A stretch of 47,343 bases of DNA from B33-G16 sp964611035. GTDB lineage: Bacteria > Desulfobacterota > DSM-4660 > Desulfatiglandales > B25-G16. Made by a program: the position numbers and the translations under genes. The first letter of the stretch is position 1. Each line of letters starts with the position of its first letter. The stretch spans positions 1 to 47,343 of the forward strand of contig CAZSWT010000023.1 of the NCBI GenBank assembly GCA_964611035.1, read 5' to 3'. Of this stretch, positions 34,788-44,539 are shown in pieces. The notes beneath the pieces are model-generated. The model made no database searches, was not told the origin of the DNA, and worked only from the letters and a program-made list of their open reading frames with translations.

Positions 34788-35747
34788 ATGAACCAATTTA
34801 AACCGATATCACTAAAAAATGTTAAAACGTATCCTATAAAAAAAAGGCAAAGTAAGGTATCGGTCAAGGATTTCGGATCAAAATGGATAGCGGGAAGCAC
34901 AATGAGTCTTTGGCTTGAAAATCTGCCAAATATTTTAGCAGGAAATGATCTTAAACAATTAGTGAATAGATTGCAAATAGCCGTAAAAGAAAAAAAGACT
35001 ATTATATTAGCGATGGGGGCTCATACCATTAAGATTGGGTTAAGTCCGATAATTTTGGATTTGATGGAAAGAGGAATAATTACTGGCATTGCCATGAACG
35101 GTGCTGGCATTATACATGATTTGGAGGTGGCAATGGTTGGTGCCACATCAGAAGATGTGGACAATGAACTCTCCGATGGTAAATTTGGAATGGCTGAAGA
35201 GACAGGAGAATTTCTTAATAGTGCAATAAAGGAAGGGGCTAAAAAAGGGAATGGATTGGGATATTCAGTTGGGAGCAGCATTCTTAAGGCATCATTTCCT
35301 TATAGCAAGTTCAGTTTGTTAGCTGGAGCTGCGCGAATGAATATTCCTCTTACAGTTCATGTGGCTATAGGCACCGATATTATACATTTCCATCCGGGTG
35401 TAGATGGATCTGCAATAGGAAAGACTTCACATCTTGACTTTCGAATTTTTGCCTCATTGGTCTCACATCTTGATGGTGGTGTATATATTAATCTTGGTTC
35501 TGCGGTTATCTTGCCCGAAGTATTTTTAAAGGCACTTACCCTTGTCAGAAACCTTGGATTTACTGTTAAAAAATTCACAACAGTGGATATGGATTTCATA
35601 CGGCATTATAGGCCTATGACGAATGTAGTAAAGAGACCAACACTGGAAGGTGGTAAGGGATTTTCTCTCACTGGGCACAATGAGATAATGTTCCCCATGC
35701 TTGCAGCAGCCTTGATTGAAAGTTTAGAGAATAAGAAAATTTTGTAA
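34788..35747 (+). CDS. Conserved protein, possibly deoxyhypusine-synthase-like
   Basis: 319 aa, no signal peptide or membrane segment. Conserved-looking blocks: 'KEKKTIILAMGAHTIKIGLSPIILDLMERG', 'GIAMNGAGIIHDLEVAMVGATSEDVDNEL', 'IPLTVHVAIGTDIIHFHPGVDGSAIG' and 'VYINLGSAVILPEVFLKAL'. The glycine-rich pattern and acidic SEDVD motif recall the NAD-binding fold of deoxyhypusine synthase relatives, from memory only; bacterial members of that family act in polyamine metabolism or are uncharacterised. It lies between gmhA and ispF on the same strand and 22 bp before ispF, so likely co-transcribed with it. I would not assign a reaction. Confidence 0.6.
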   Translation: MNQFKPISLKNVKTYPIKKRQSKVSVKDFGSKWIAGSTMSLWLENLPNILAGNDLKQLVNRLQIAVKEKKTIILAMGAHTIKIGLSPIILDLMERGIITGIAMNGAGIIHDLEVAMVGATSEDVDNELSDGKFGMAEETGEFLNSAIKEGAKKGNGLGYSVGSSILKASFPYSKFSLLAGAARMNIPLTVHVAIGTDIIHFHPGVDGSAIGKTSHLDFRIFASLVSHLDGGVYINLGSAVILPEVFLKALTLVRNLGFTVKKFTTVDMDFIRHYRPMTNVVKRPTLEGGKGFSLTGHNEIMFPMLAAALIESLENKKIL

Positions 35748-35769
35748 TTAAAAGAGATGTGACAAAGAG

Positions 35770-36246
35770 ATGCTCAGGATAGGATTTGGATACGATGTTC
35801 ATGAGCTGGCTGAAGGAAGGCCTTTGATTTTAGGTGGTGTTACAATTCCATACATAAAAGGGCTACGAGGGTATTCTGATGCCGATGTTTTGACTCATGC
35901 GGTTATTGATTCCATCCTTGGGGCCCTTGGAAAAGGTGATATTGGTCAGCATTTTCCGGATTCTGATCCTGCTTACAAAGGAGCCGACAGTCTTTTTCTT
36001 TTAAAAAAAGTTGTAGCCCTCGCTCGGGATGAAAAATTCATCGTAAATAACCTTGATACCACTATTGTTGCCCAAGAGCCTAAATTAACTCGGTATTTAA
36101 ATGATATGAAGATGAATTTATCAAGTGTTTTAGGTGTTGACGGTCATGTGATAAACGTAAAAGCGACTACTACCGAAGGCCTTGGTTTTTGCGGCAGAGA
36201 AGAAGGATTAGCTGCATATGCAGTCGTCACTCTCCTAAGAAACTAA
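35770..36246 (+). CDS. ispF: 2-C-methyl-D-erythritol 2,4-cyclodiphosphate synthase
   Basis: 158 aa. The metal-binding Asp9 and His11 (FGYDVHEL) and His43 (DVLTHA) are present, with 'GALGKGDIGQHFPD' and the C-terminal 'VINVKATTTEGLGFCGREEGLAAYAV'. It cyclises CDP-ME-2-phosphate in the non-mevalonate isoprenoid pathway. One oddity: the usual 'HSDADV' His near residue 35 is Tyr (GYSDADV), a variant also seen in some bacteria. It is followed by repeat element B. Confidence 0.93.
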   Translation: MLRIGFGYDVHELAEGRPLILGGVTIPYIKGLRGYSDADVLTHAVIDSILGALGKGDIGQHFPDSDPAYKGADSLFLLKKVVALARDEKFIVNNLDTTIVAQEPKLTRYLNDMKMNLSSVLGVDGHVINVKATTTEGLGFCGREEGLAAYAVVTLLRN

Positions 36247-36255
36247 ATGTTGAAA

Positions 36256-36440
36256 AGAGCATGGAGATGTCTTTTTTTGCTTTATGCCCTTGAAACAAGG
36301 TCCCGTGCTCGGGTCCGGATAATCGGGATTTATTGCAACGTGACAATTACTATTATAATCCCCGTCTGGCAAATCCCGATTATCAGGACCACTCCTGTGC
36401 CTTTATTAGGGCATAACAAAAAAAGACACCTGCATGCTCT
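36256..36440. mobile_element. Nested inverted-repeat element B (MITE-like)
   Basis: 185 bp. Terminal arms 36256-36290 and 36408-36440 (AGAGCATG...GTCTTTTTTTG...ATGCCCT) are close copies of those of element A. Inner arms 36312-36331 and 36371-36390 (20 bp, one mismatch, GGTCC...ATAATCGGGATTT) differ in sequence from A. It starts 9 bp after the ispF stop, in the 471-bp gap before cysS. Confidence 0.65.
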
Positions 36441-36573
36441 ACGTATAGTTTTTTAAAACCCTGGAGCGAAGCGCCGGTGTCATTTGTTAAAACGCATATG
36501 ATATACTTTGAAAGGTTATAATTAGCGCTTTTAGGTTCATTAATTGAAATTAAGTTCCAGAACCAGGGCAATC

Positions 36574-36634
36574 ATTGGAGTGATGGAGTATTGGAGTGTT
36601 GGGGCTTTCCATTGCTCCATTACTCCAGCACCCC
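36574..36634. repeat. TTGGAGTGATGGAG tandem and inverted repeat
   Basis: Tandem TGGAGT(G/A)(A/T)TGG-type units (36575-36604) are followed by roughly complementary CCATTGCTCCATTACTCC units (36609-36626), so the segment can fold into one hairpin. Rest of the ispF-cysS gap (36441-36717) contains nothing else supported. Confidence 0.55.
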
Positions 36635-36717
36635 AGGAATGAACAATGGAAAAAGTGATTCACTTGATACAAAAACGCCATTTATGGACGGGCATGGTAT
36701 AAATATAGGAACACGAT

Positions 36718-38169
36718 ATGTCTTTCAAGTTGTATAATTCAGCAAGCCGTAAAAAAGAGGTATTTAAACCAATAAAAAATGGTGAGATTGGTATCTATGT
36801 GTGTGGGGTTACTGTCTACGATTTATGCCATATAGGACATGCTCGTTCAGCAATTGTATTTGATGTCTTGGTGAGATATCTGAGGGCCAGGGGATTCAAG
36901 GTTACCTATGTCAGAAATTTTACTGATGTTGATGATAAAATTATTGAGCGGGCAAAAAAGACGGGTGAGGATACAGCTACCCTTGCAAAACGGTATATAG
37001 ACGCCTTTTATGAGGATATGCTCTCCTTAGGTGTACTTGATGCAGATGTGGAGCCTAAAGCCACAGAGCATATTGATGATATTATTGATATGGTGAGGAG
37101 TTTAATTGAAAAAGGGTTTGCCTACGTAGTTGATACTACTGTCTACTTTTCTGTTGAAAAATTTGATAGCTATGGTCAGCTTTCAGGTCGGCAATTAGAG
37201 GATATGGTTGCTGGTGCTCGGGTTTCTGTTGATGAGAAAAAGAAATATCCTATGGATTTTGTTCTGTGGAAAGGGGCAAAACCAGGAGAGCCCAAGTGGA
37301 AGAGTCCCTGGGGGGATGGAAGACCAGGGTGGCATATTGAGTGCTCTGCTATGAGCTGCAAATATTTAGGGGCCAATTTTGATATTCATGGTGGTGGAAG
37401 GGATCTTATATTCCCACACCATGAAAACGAGAGGGCTCAGGCAATGGCAGCCAATGGGGTTAATTTTGCAAATTACTGGGTACATAACGGTTTTTTGACG
37501 GTGGAAGCGGAAAAAATGTCTAAATCTCTGGGAAATTTTATTACAATACGAGATGCCCTTACTTTATATCATCCTCAAGAATTACGGCTCTTTTTGCTTT
37601 CAAAACATTACAGGAGTCCATTGGATTTTTCTCGTTCTGCCATGTTGGAAACCAGATCAGGTCTTGTTAGGATATATCGGACTCTTCAGAGATTAGAGGA
37701 GATAATCGGGCCGTATAAACATGATACAAACACTACGTTTTTATATCACGTAGGTGACAATGATTTTAAGAATCGTTTTATACATGTTATGGACGATGAC
37801 CTTAACACTGCAGCAGGATTGGGATTGGTTTTTGATAAAGTACGGGATATAAATAGGCTTATAGATTCACCAGCACAAAAAACAGATATTACATCCCAAT
37901 TAGTGAAAGAGAGGGGGGACCTTCTTGACTGCAGTAAGGCATTAGGCCTGCTTGAAGGGGAACCATCTCACTTTTTTCAGAAGATAATAAAAACTTCCCC
38001 TGAAGTTGCAACGGAAGAAATTGAAAAAATGATTAAGGAGAGGCAGAAAGCTCGAAAGGCAAAAGATTGGGCCAGTGCTGATGCTATCAGGGAGGAGCTA
38101 TCCGGAAAAAGGATTATCCTTGAAGATGGACCAAAAGGAACCAGCTGGCGATTGAGGATAGAGGGGTAG
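36718..38169 (+). CDS. cysS: Cysteinyl-tRNA synthetase
   Basis: 483 aa. Class I signature HIGH at 38-41 (DLCHIGHARS), Zn-binding Cys29 (YVCGVTVYD) with the later 'WHIECSAM' Cys and 'FPHHENE' His-His-Glu, and KMSKS at 266-270. Complete and normal length. The stop overlaps the GTG of uvrB by one base, so the two are translationally coupled. Confidence 0.96.
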   Translation: MSFKLYNSASRKKEVFKPIKNGEIGIYVCGVTVYDLCHIGHARSAIVFDVLVRYLRARGFKVTYVRNFTDVDDKIIERAKKTGEDTATLAKRYIDAFYEDMLSLGVLDADVEPKATEHIDDIIDMVRSLIEKGFAYVVDTTVYFSVEKFDSYGQLSGRQLEDMVAGARVSVDEKKKYPMDFVLWKGAKPGEPKWKSPWGDGRPGWHIECSAMSCKYLGANFDIHGGGRDLIFPHHENERAQAMAANGVNFANYWVHNGFLTVEAEKMSKSLGNFITIRDALTLYHPQELRLFLLSKHYRSPLDFSRSAMLETRSGLVRIYRTLQRLEEIIGPYKHDTNTTFLYHVGDNDFKNRFIHVMDDDLNTAAGLGLVFDKVRDINRLIDSPAQKTDITSQLVKERGDLLDCSKALGLLEGEPSHFFQKIIKTSPEVATEEIEKMIKERQKARKAKDWASADAIREELSGKRIILEDGPKGTSWRLRIEG

Positions 38170-40184
38170 TGCAAAAATCTTCACCTTTTCAGCTCTTCTC
38201 TCCGTTTGAACCGAAAGGCGATCAACAGCATGCTATTGATGCCCTTTGTAAAGGGATAGAAGAAGGAGTCAGGCATTTAGTATTGCTTGGTGTGACTGGC
38301 TCTGGAAAGACATTTTCCATAGCCAATGTTGTGGCGAGAATACAGAATCCCACCCTTGTTATTGCTCCCAACAAGACCTTAGCTGCACAGCTTTATGGGG
38401 AATTTAAAAATCTTTTCCCACATAATGCAATTGAATATTTTGTAAGTTATTATGATTATTACCAACCTGAAGCGTATATTCCCCAAACCGATACCTATAT
38501 ACAAAAAGATGCCTCCATCAATGAGCAGATCGATAAGATGAGGCATTCGGCAACCAGATCCCTTCTGGATAGGGATGATGTTCTTATTGTTGCCAGTGTA
38601 TCATGTATTTACGGGCTTGGTTCTCCTGAGGCCTATCATGGCATGCTTTTGTATGTAGAAAAAGGTGATTTGATACGCAGAGAAGATGTCCTAAAAAAAT
38701 TAGTGGAAATTCACTATGAAAGAAGTGATATTGATTTTCATCGCTCATCTTTTAGGGTCAGAGGTGATGTGGTGGATATCTATCCTGCCTATGAGGATTA
38801 CTCTTGTATCCGGCTAACATTTTTCGGGGACTGTATCGAAACTATTCAGGAAATTGATCCTCTTACTGGTCATGTTATGCAGGCATTAAACCGAGTGGCT
38901 ATTTATCCCGCCAGTCACTATGTGACCACATTACCTAAAAGGAAAGAGGCTATCCAGAATATCAAAGAAGAATTGGCCAAAAGGATTGAGTATTTTAAAG
39001 AGGAAAAAAAATGGATAGAGGCCCAAAGAATCGAGGAAAGAACCCTCTATGATTTGGAAATGATGGAGGAGATGGGTTATTGCCATGGGATAGAGAATTA
39101 TTCCAGGTATCTAAGCGGCAGGAAGCCTGGTGAGCCACCTCCAACATTGATCGACTACTTTCCGGATAATTCTCTTATTATCTTAGATGAAAGCCACATT
39201 ACCAATCCCCAACTCATGGGCATGTATAGAGGTGATAGATCAAGAAAAGAGACATTGGTTGAATTTGGTTTTCGTCTTCCCTCTGCCCTTGATAATAGGC
39301 CCTTGAAGTTTGAAGAATTTGAGTCTCACATTAACCAAATAATCTATGTTTCTGCCACGCCGGGCCCCTATGAATTAGATAAGGTTTCCCATGTAATTGA
39401 ACAGATTATCAGACCTACTGGCCTTATAGACCCCCGAATTGTAGTCAGACCAGCACGCAGCCAGGTGGATGATCTTTTAGTCACTATCAGGCAGGTTATA
39501 CATAAAAGTCAGCGCGTTTTGGTTACCACTCTTACTAAACGCATGGCAGAGGATCTCACCGAGTATTATACTGAGTTAGGTATCAAAGCCAGATACCTCC
39601 ATTCTGATATAACCACTATTGAAAGGACGGAGATTATAAGGGATCTGAGGATTGGAATATTTGATGTTCTTATAGGGATTAATCTTTTACGTGAAGGTTT
39701 AGATTTACCGGAGGTGTCGCTGGTAGCTATTTTAGATGCAGATAAAGAAGGTTTCCTGCGATCTGTGAGGTCTCTTGTTCAGACCTGTGGGAGAGCTGCC
39801 CGAAATGTGGATGGTACTGTTATCTTTTATGCTGATGAGATAACACCCTCTATGAAAATGGCAATTGATGAGACAAACAGAAGGCGGCGATTGCAGAAGA
39901 CATACAATGAAGTCAACGGAATTACCCCAGAATCCATTAAGAAAGACATCTCTGATATTCTGGGCTCTGTGTATGAAGCAGATTATGTAAGCATGCCCAA
40001 TGTTTCGGAGCCAGAGGAGGAATATATTTCTCTTGGTAATTTACCTAAGATGATTAAATCAATAAAGAAGGAAATGTTGAATGCAGCGAGAAGGTTGGAT
40101 TTTGAGGAGGCGGCCCGCTTGCGGGATCGATTATTTGTGTTGGAAAAAAAAGAACTTAGCTATAAAAATTCAACTGCTTTTTAA
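38169..40184 (+). CDS. uvrB: Excinuclease ABC subunit UvrB
   Basis: 671 aa with a GTG start overlapping the cysS stop. Walker A GVTGSGKT (41-48), the beta-hairpin region 'SYYDYYQPEAYIPQTDTYIQKD' (about 95-116) that locks on damaged DNA, 'LIILDESHITNPQ', 'YVSATPG', and a C-terminal UVR motif (about 630-665) that contacts UvrC. It verifies lesions in nucleotide excision repair. uvrA and uvrC are not in the window. Confidence 0.96.
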   Translation: MQKSSPFQLFSPFEPKGDQQHAIDALCKGIEEGVRHLVLLGVTGSGKTFSIANVVARIQNPTLVIAPNKTLAAQLYGEFKNLFPHNAIEYFVSYYDYYQPEAYIPQTDTYIQKDASINEQIDKMRHSATRSLLDRDDVLIVASVSCIYGLGSPEAYHGMLLYVEKGDLIRREDVLKKLVEIHYERSDIDFHRSSFRVRGDVVDIYPAYEDYSCIRLTFFGDCIETIQEIDPLTGHVMQALNRVAIYPASHYVTTLPKRKEAIQNIKEELAKRIEYFKEEKKWIEAQRIEERTLYDLEMMEEMGYCHGIENYSRYLSGRKPGEPPPTLIDYFPDNSLIILDESHITNPQLMGMYRGDRSRKETLVEFGFRLPSALDNRPLKFEEFESHINQIIYVSATPGPYELDKVSHVIEQIIRPTGLIDPRIVVRPARSQVDDLLVTIRQVIHKSQRVLVTTLTKRMAEDLTEYYTELGIKARYLHSDITTIERTEIIRDLRIGIFDVLIGINLLREGLDLPEVSLVAILDADKEGFLRSVRSLVQTCGRAARNVDGTVIFYADEITPSMKMAIDETNRRRRLQKTYNEVNGITPESIKKDISDILGSVYEADYVSMPNVSEPEEEYISLGNLPKMIKSIKKEMLNAARRLDFEEAARLRDRLFVLEKKELSYKNSTAF

Positions 40185-40421
40185 CCCTACTATTTTTTCA
40201 AGGGACCAGAGATCCTCATTGCGATTATATTTAATGAGATAGACCTTGTTATCGTTTGCTAATACTTTGAAATAGTCGTCGTTTATTCCATACCATTGGT
40301 CGATAATTTCTTCTACCATTAATTTTCGCCCTCGAACTGTAAAATCAAGCGGTCTTTCATTCGCCTTATATCCTGAATAGCAACTAACATGGATAACTTT
40401 TAAACGTGAATCAATTTTCAT
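40170..40421 (-). CDS. Small conserved hypothetical protein
   Basis: 83 aa, overlapping the uvrB 3' end by 15 bp (convergent). 'IHVSCYSGYKANERPLDFTVRGRKLMVEEIIDQWYGINDDYFKVLANDNKVYLIKYNRNEDLWSLEKI' matches, from memory, a small soluble family common in Geobacter-like anaerobes, whose function is unknown. Predicted all-beta, no membrane segment. The conserved pattern and Tyr/Trp spacing support that it is a real gene despite its size. Confidence 0.7.
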   Translation of the reverse strand: MKIDSRLKVIHVSCYSGYKANERPLDFTVRGRKLMVEEIIDQWYGINDDYFKVLANDNKVYLIKYNRNEDLWSLEKIVGLKSS

Positions 40422-40506
40422 ATATAATCAAGATCAATACGCTTTTAGAGGGCAGTAATCAGCGCTCAACAAGATTAAAAAACCTGAATAGCACTTTGCC
40501 AAAGCA

Positions 40507-41892
40507 TTATTTCTCAACAAGTTTTTCAACCATGCTCAGCTTTTTGAGTATGTTGTCCTCTATCCAGTGGGCATCCCACCACTCTACTGGATTGACGGGA
40601 ACACCGTGAACCAAAAAGCCAAAATGAAGATGATCACCCATTGCAAGACCTGTTGTACCAGTAACGCCAATGATGTCTCCCTTGTTGATGACTTGATCAA
40701 CAGCTACATCAATGCTGCTTAAATGACCGTACATGGTAGCAAGACCCTGACCGTGATCAATAACTATTGTGAGGCCGTATATTCCAAGATCTTGCGCAAA
40801 AATAACTCTGCCGGTATTGGCAGCCTGAACAGGAGATCTGGCAAATGATGCCAGATCAATACCCATATGTAGCTGCCTGTCTACCACCTTATTTTTGTAA
40901 TAGTAGGTTCTTTCATCACCAAATGTAGCCATTGTAGCTGCTTTTTTCATTCTTAGCCAGGGTCCGTCCCACAACTTTTCTTTACTTGGTGATTGGCAAA
41001 GTTCTTTTAATGAAGTGGAGTTTTCTTTTCTCAATGTTCTATTAATGAATAAATATTTTTCAATATTACTGTCATCTGGTTCAAATATGTCCGGGGAAAA
41101 AGAGGTAATTATGGCATCTAAGAGTCGGTCTGATATCCTTATCTTATCCTTGCGAAAGCGTTTTTGCCTGATATGGTAGCGAAAGGCCTTTTTTATTTCA
41201 TTATCAGCCATATCCTTTGCCCAGAGATACAACGCAGTATCTTTTGTTACATTGCAGGGGAACGCAAAATAACAGAGATATATTCCAGTATGAGGATCGT
41301 TATTAAATGGTACACCCTGAAAAAGTATATCATTTATTAAAATACCACTCTCACGTGTATCACCAGATACTCTATAACTGATGAGGCCAGAACCCCCTCT
41401 ATTAATGTTATGGCTCCTGCTGATAGCCGTCATTGATGGAGGGATTGTGTCCACTGTCATTTTATGTTCGAGTATAGTGAGATTCCCGTCGCCACCTCTC
41501 CTCTTAGAAAAATCGTGGATTTCGATGATAAGGTTTGCCTGTCCCTGCACCAGGTTTAATTGTTTTGGATTTAATGTAAATTCCCCATCAAATATATGGA
41601 CTCCCTTTTTGTTGAATAGTCCTGTATAGGGAAAATTTTTTTTAAGAAGGGGAATCGCAGGGCCATCTTGTTTTATACTCACTTTAACGTCTCTTAGTCC
41701 CATCTTTACATCAGAAACCATAAAATTAAAGGCAATGCTTTTATTTATATATTCTGGTAAAGGAGTTAACTTAGCAAGTGGTTTTTTGCCTTCAAAGATA
41801 GTCATCAAGAACCAGATAAAAATGATAAAAATAATAACAGTCGGTAACAGTGTGATGATCAATCTTGATTTTTTATTTCTTGACTTTTTCAT
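40507..41892 (-). CDS. M23-family metallopeptidase, membrane-anchored
   Basis: 461 aa. Basic N-terminus then one membrane segment (about 11-30), so the long remainder should lie in the periplasm. The C-terminal LytM/M23 domain has His342 and Asp346 (HMGID), His390 (MYGHL), and His421/His423 (DHLHF): the zinc and catalytic set is complete, so it should be an active peptidoglycan endopeptidase. The middle (about 40-300) is unfamiliar and contains several beta-rich stretches; AGAGGAA precedes the ATG. Confidence 0.88.
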   Translation of the reverse strand: MKKSRNKKSRLIITLLPTVIIFIIFIWFLMTIFEGKKPLAKLTPLPEYINKSIAFNFMVSDVKMGLRDVKVSIKQDGPAIPLLKKNFPYTGLFNKKGVHIFDGEFTLNPKQLNLVQGQANLIIEIHDFSKRRGGDGNLTILEHKMTVDTIPPSMTAISRSHNINRGGSGLISYRVSGDTRESGILINDILFQGVPFNNDPHTGIYLCYFAFPCNVTKDTALYLWAKDMADNEIKKAFRYHIRQKRFRKDKIRISDRLLDAIITSFSPDIFEPDDSNIEKYLFINRTLRKENSTSLKELCQSPSKEKLWDGPWLRMKKAATMATFGDERTYYYKNKVVDRQLHMGIDLASFARSPVQAANTGRVIFAQDLGIYGLTIVIDHGQGLATMYGHLSSIDVAVDQVINKGDIIGVTGTTGLAMGDHLHFGFLVHGVPVNPVEWWDAHWIEDNILKKLSMVEKLVEK

Positions 41893-41993
41893 TTCCTCTA
41901 TTTAACCCTAATTTATTAATGGAGCTGTATTTCAGATTGGCATATACTTGGCTATGAGATCGCTTTTGTCAATATTTTTTTTAAGAAATTCTG

Positions 41994-42461
41994 ATGAATA
42001 AAAAAACTCACATTGGTGTTGTTGGTTCTGGGGAATGTTCTCCGGAGATTTATGATCAGGCAAGTGCATTAGGTCATCTTATCGCAAAAAATGACTGGGT
42101 TCTTTTCTGCGGAGGTCTTGGCGGTGTTATGGAAGGGGTAGCAAAGGGGTGTTATCAATCAGGTGGTATAACCGTGGGAATACTGCCAGGAAAAGAGAAG
42201 GATTCAGCCAATCCTTTTATCACACTCCCTATTGCAACAGGTCTTGGTGAAGGAAGAAATTTACTGGTAGTCAGGGCTTCTGATGTGGTTGTAGCGATTG
42301 CAGGCGGTTATGGAACTTTATCAGAGATAGGCTTGGCCCTGAAGATCGGAAAGCCAGTCATAGGGCTTAAGACCTGGCCGGGTATTGATGGGATCGATTA
42401 CGTCGAAACACCTGATCAGGGAATTAATATGGTAGCCAAGTACTTATCAAGGCTAAAGTAA
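41994..42461 (+). CDS. LOG-like protein (TIGR00725 family)
   Basis: 155 aa Rossmann-fold protein. 'VGVVGSGECSPEIYDQA'-like start (MNKKTHIGVVGSGECSP), 'FCGGLGGVMEGVAKG' and 'AIAGGYGTLSEIGLALK' follow the PGGxGTxxE pattern of lysine-decarboxylase-like (LOG) proteins, here AGGYGTLSE near 103-111. LOG enzymes release cytokinin-type bases from nucleotides; for TIGR00725 proteins the substrate is unknown, possibly a nucleoside monophosphate. Divergent from the M23 gene. Confidence 0.82.
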   Translation: MNKKTHIGVVGSGECSPEIYDQASALGHLIAKNDWVLFCGGLGGVMEGVAKGCYQSGGITVGILPGKEKDSANPFITLPIATGLGEGRNLLVVRASDVVVAIAGGYGTLSEIGLALKIGKPVIGLKTWPGIDGIDYVETPDQGINMVAKYLSRLK

Positions 42462-42521
42462 AAGAAAAAAGGATCCTAACTCTGATTGTTCTTTCTGGGG
42501 TTTATTTGATGAATAAAATGT

Positions 42522-43298
42522 TTAATGCAAAATCTGGCTGAGAAACAGTTTGGTCCGCTTGTTTTGCGGGTGTTCGAAAAATTCCTCCGGTGTGTTTTCC
42601 TCCACAATTTGACCAAAATCCATGAAAAGAACTTTGTGAGCAACGCTCTTGGCAAAACCCATTTCGTGTGAGATCACAATCATGGTCATGCCTTCTTGCG
42701 CAAGATCTATCATAGCATCAAGCACTTCCTTGATCATTTCAGGGTCAAGTGCAGAGGTAGGCTCATCAAAGAGCATGATTTTAGGATTCATACAGAGACT
42801 GCGAGCAATAGCGACACGTTGCTGCTGCCCGCCTGAAAGCTGTCCTGGATATTTTTGGGCCTGTTCAGCGATGTGTACCTTTTCCAGATTATACATGGCT
42901 GTTTCTTCTGCCTCGGACTTAGGGACCTTTCTTACCCATATAGGCCCTAATGTCAGGTTTTCAACAATAGTAAGGTGAGGGAAGAGGTTAAAGTGCTGAA
43001 ATACCATACCTACTTCTGCGCGGATTTTCTCGATATTTTTTATATTATTCATAAGCTCAATTCCATCGACGATAATATGGCCCTTTTGATGTTCCTCCAG
43101 CCGATTGATACAACGTATCAGGGTTGATTTTCCGGAACCTGAAGGGCCGCAAATAACGATACGTTCTTTTTCTTTCACTGTAAGGTTTATGCCCTGAAGT
43201 ACATGAAAGTCGCCAAACCACTTGTGCATATCGGTAATTTCAATCATGGCCTCTTCAGAGGGCCGCGCTTTTAGGTCTTCAGATACTGCCTCATTCAT
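42522..43298 (-). CDS. aapP: Amino-acid ABC transporter ATP-binding protein (AapP/GlnQ type)
   Basis: 258 aa. Walker A GPSGSGKST (51-59), signature LSGGQQQ (154-160), Walker B IMLFDEP (174-180) and H-loop His211: complete nucleotide-binding domain. GAGAGG precedes the ATG. Last gene of the aapJQMP operon; 137 bp separate it from aapM. Powers import of polar amino acids. Confidence 0.92.
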   Translation of the reverse strand: MNEAVSEDLKARPSEEAMIEITDMHKWFGDFHVLQGINLTVKEKERIVICGPSGSGKSTLIRCINRLEEHQKGHIIVDGIELMNNIKNIEKIRAEVGMVFQHFNLFPHLTIVENLTLGPIWVRKVPKSEAEETAMYNLEKVHIAEQAQKYPGQLSGGQQQRVAIARSLCMNPKIMLFDEPTSALDPEMIKEVLDAMIDLAQEGMTMIVISHEMGFAKSVAHKVLFMDFGQIVEENTPEEFFEHPQNKRTKLFLSQILH

Positions 43299-43435
43299 GT
43301 AAACCTCTCATAATTCGATTTCAGCATGCATTCCCTGTAAAATGCACAGTATATTTCACTGGGACGAAATGCAATAAAATTTTATTAAACAATATAAAAC
43401 ATTTAGCTGTTAGTATCAAGAATAACTATCCAGCA

Positions 43436-44539
43436 TCAATCTTCCGTTGACAACTCTTTTTCCAGCTTACGACTGTAATTAGACATGGAAAAACAGCCTA
43501 AAAAATAAAGGATGGCAATAAAAATATATGCCTCACGGCTGAATCCCATCCATTCAGGATTGGAGAGCACGGATTGGGTCGTCTTCATCAGGTCCCATAG
43601 AGCGATTATTACCACAAGAGATGTGTCCTTAAAGGCTGAAATGAGAATGCTCACAGTGGGCGGAATTACGATTTTCAGCGCCTGAGGTAAAATAACCAAT
43701 CGCATAGTCTGGTAGTAATTCAATCCCATCGATTCCGCTGCCTCATATTGCCCACGAGACATACCCTGCAACCCTCCACGGACCACCTCTGCTATATAGG
43801 AAGCAGTAAAAAGAATAATGGCCACCTGTGCCCTGAGGATTTTATTGATGGTGATCCCTTCTGGCAAAAACAGTGGAAAAATGATCGCAGACATAAAAAG
43901 CAGGCTGATAAGCGGAACCCCACGTATTAACTCAATATAAAGAACACAGATCCATTTTACGCCACGCATTTTGCTTTGACGTCCCAGAGCCAGGATAACA
44001 CCCAGGGGGTAGGCAGCGGTAAGTCCAAAAACAGAGAGTAAGAGTGTGAGGGGTAATCCTCCCCACTGGGTACTTTCTACCGGGGTCAGTCCGAAAAGAC
44101 CACCCTTCATGAGCAGGCCCATAACAAAAAGGCCGACAATCCATCCGTAGCCCAAATATTTGGTCCAGTGTTTTCGGTCCCTACTATAAAAAAGTAGACC
44201 GAACAGAATAAACATAGCAAGAAGAGCCCTCCACTGGGACTCATAAGGAAAGAAACCGAATATGATGAAGCGCAGGTTTGTCGGTATGATAGACCAGCAG
44301 GCGCCATCGATTCCCCGGCATGCCTTTCCAGTCGTGTGCCAAACGCTGTCAATAAATGCCCATTGAAAGAGGGGTGGTATAATCTTCCATAACATGAACA
44401 GAGTCACGATGGTAAGAATAGAGTTAAACCAGCCATTGAAAAGGTTATTTTTTGCCCACCCTATAACCCCCACGCTGGTTACAGGGGGTTTTAACTCTTC
44501 TGTCTGTGTCATTTTGATAGCTTCTTCCATGCGTCTCAC
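43436..44539 (-). CDS. aapM: Amino-acid ABC transporter permease (AapM type)
   Basis: 367 aa, several membrane segments, longer than ordinary HisM-like permeases because of an N-terminal extension with extra membrane helices, as in AapM. The EAA loop is 'GMSRGQYEAAESMGLNYYQTMRLVILPQAL'. The GTG start overlaps the aapQ stop in TAGTG; ATG 44530 is an alternative. Forms the pore with AapQ. Confidence 0.9.
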   Translation of the reverse strand: MRRMEEAIKMTQTEELKPPVTSVGVIGWAKNNLFNGWFNSILTIVTLFMLWKIIPPLFQWAFIDSVWHTTGKACRGIDGACWSIIPTNLRFIIFGFFPYESQWRALLAMFILFGLLFYSRDRKHWTKYLGYGWIVGLFVMGLLMKGGLFGLTPVESTQWGGLPLTLLLSVFGLTAAYPLGVILALGRQSKMRGVKWICVLYIELIRGVPLISLLFMSAIIFPLFLPEGITINKILRAQVAIILFTASYIAEVVRGGLQGMSRGQYEAAESMGLNYYQTMRLVILPQALKIVIPPTVSILISAFKDTSLVVIIALWDLMKTTQSVLSNPEWMGFSREAYIFIAILYFLGCFSMSNYSRKLEKELSTED

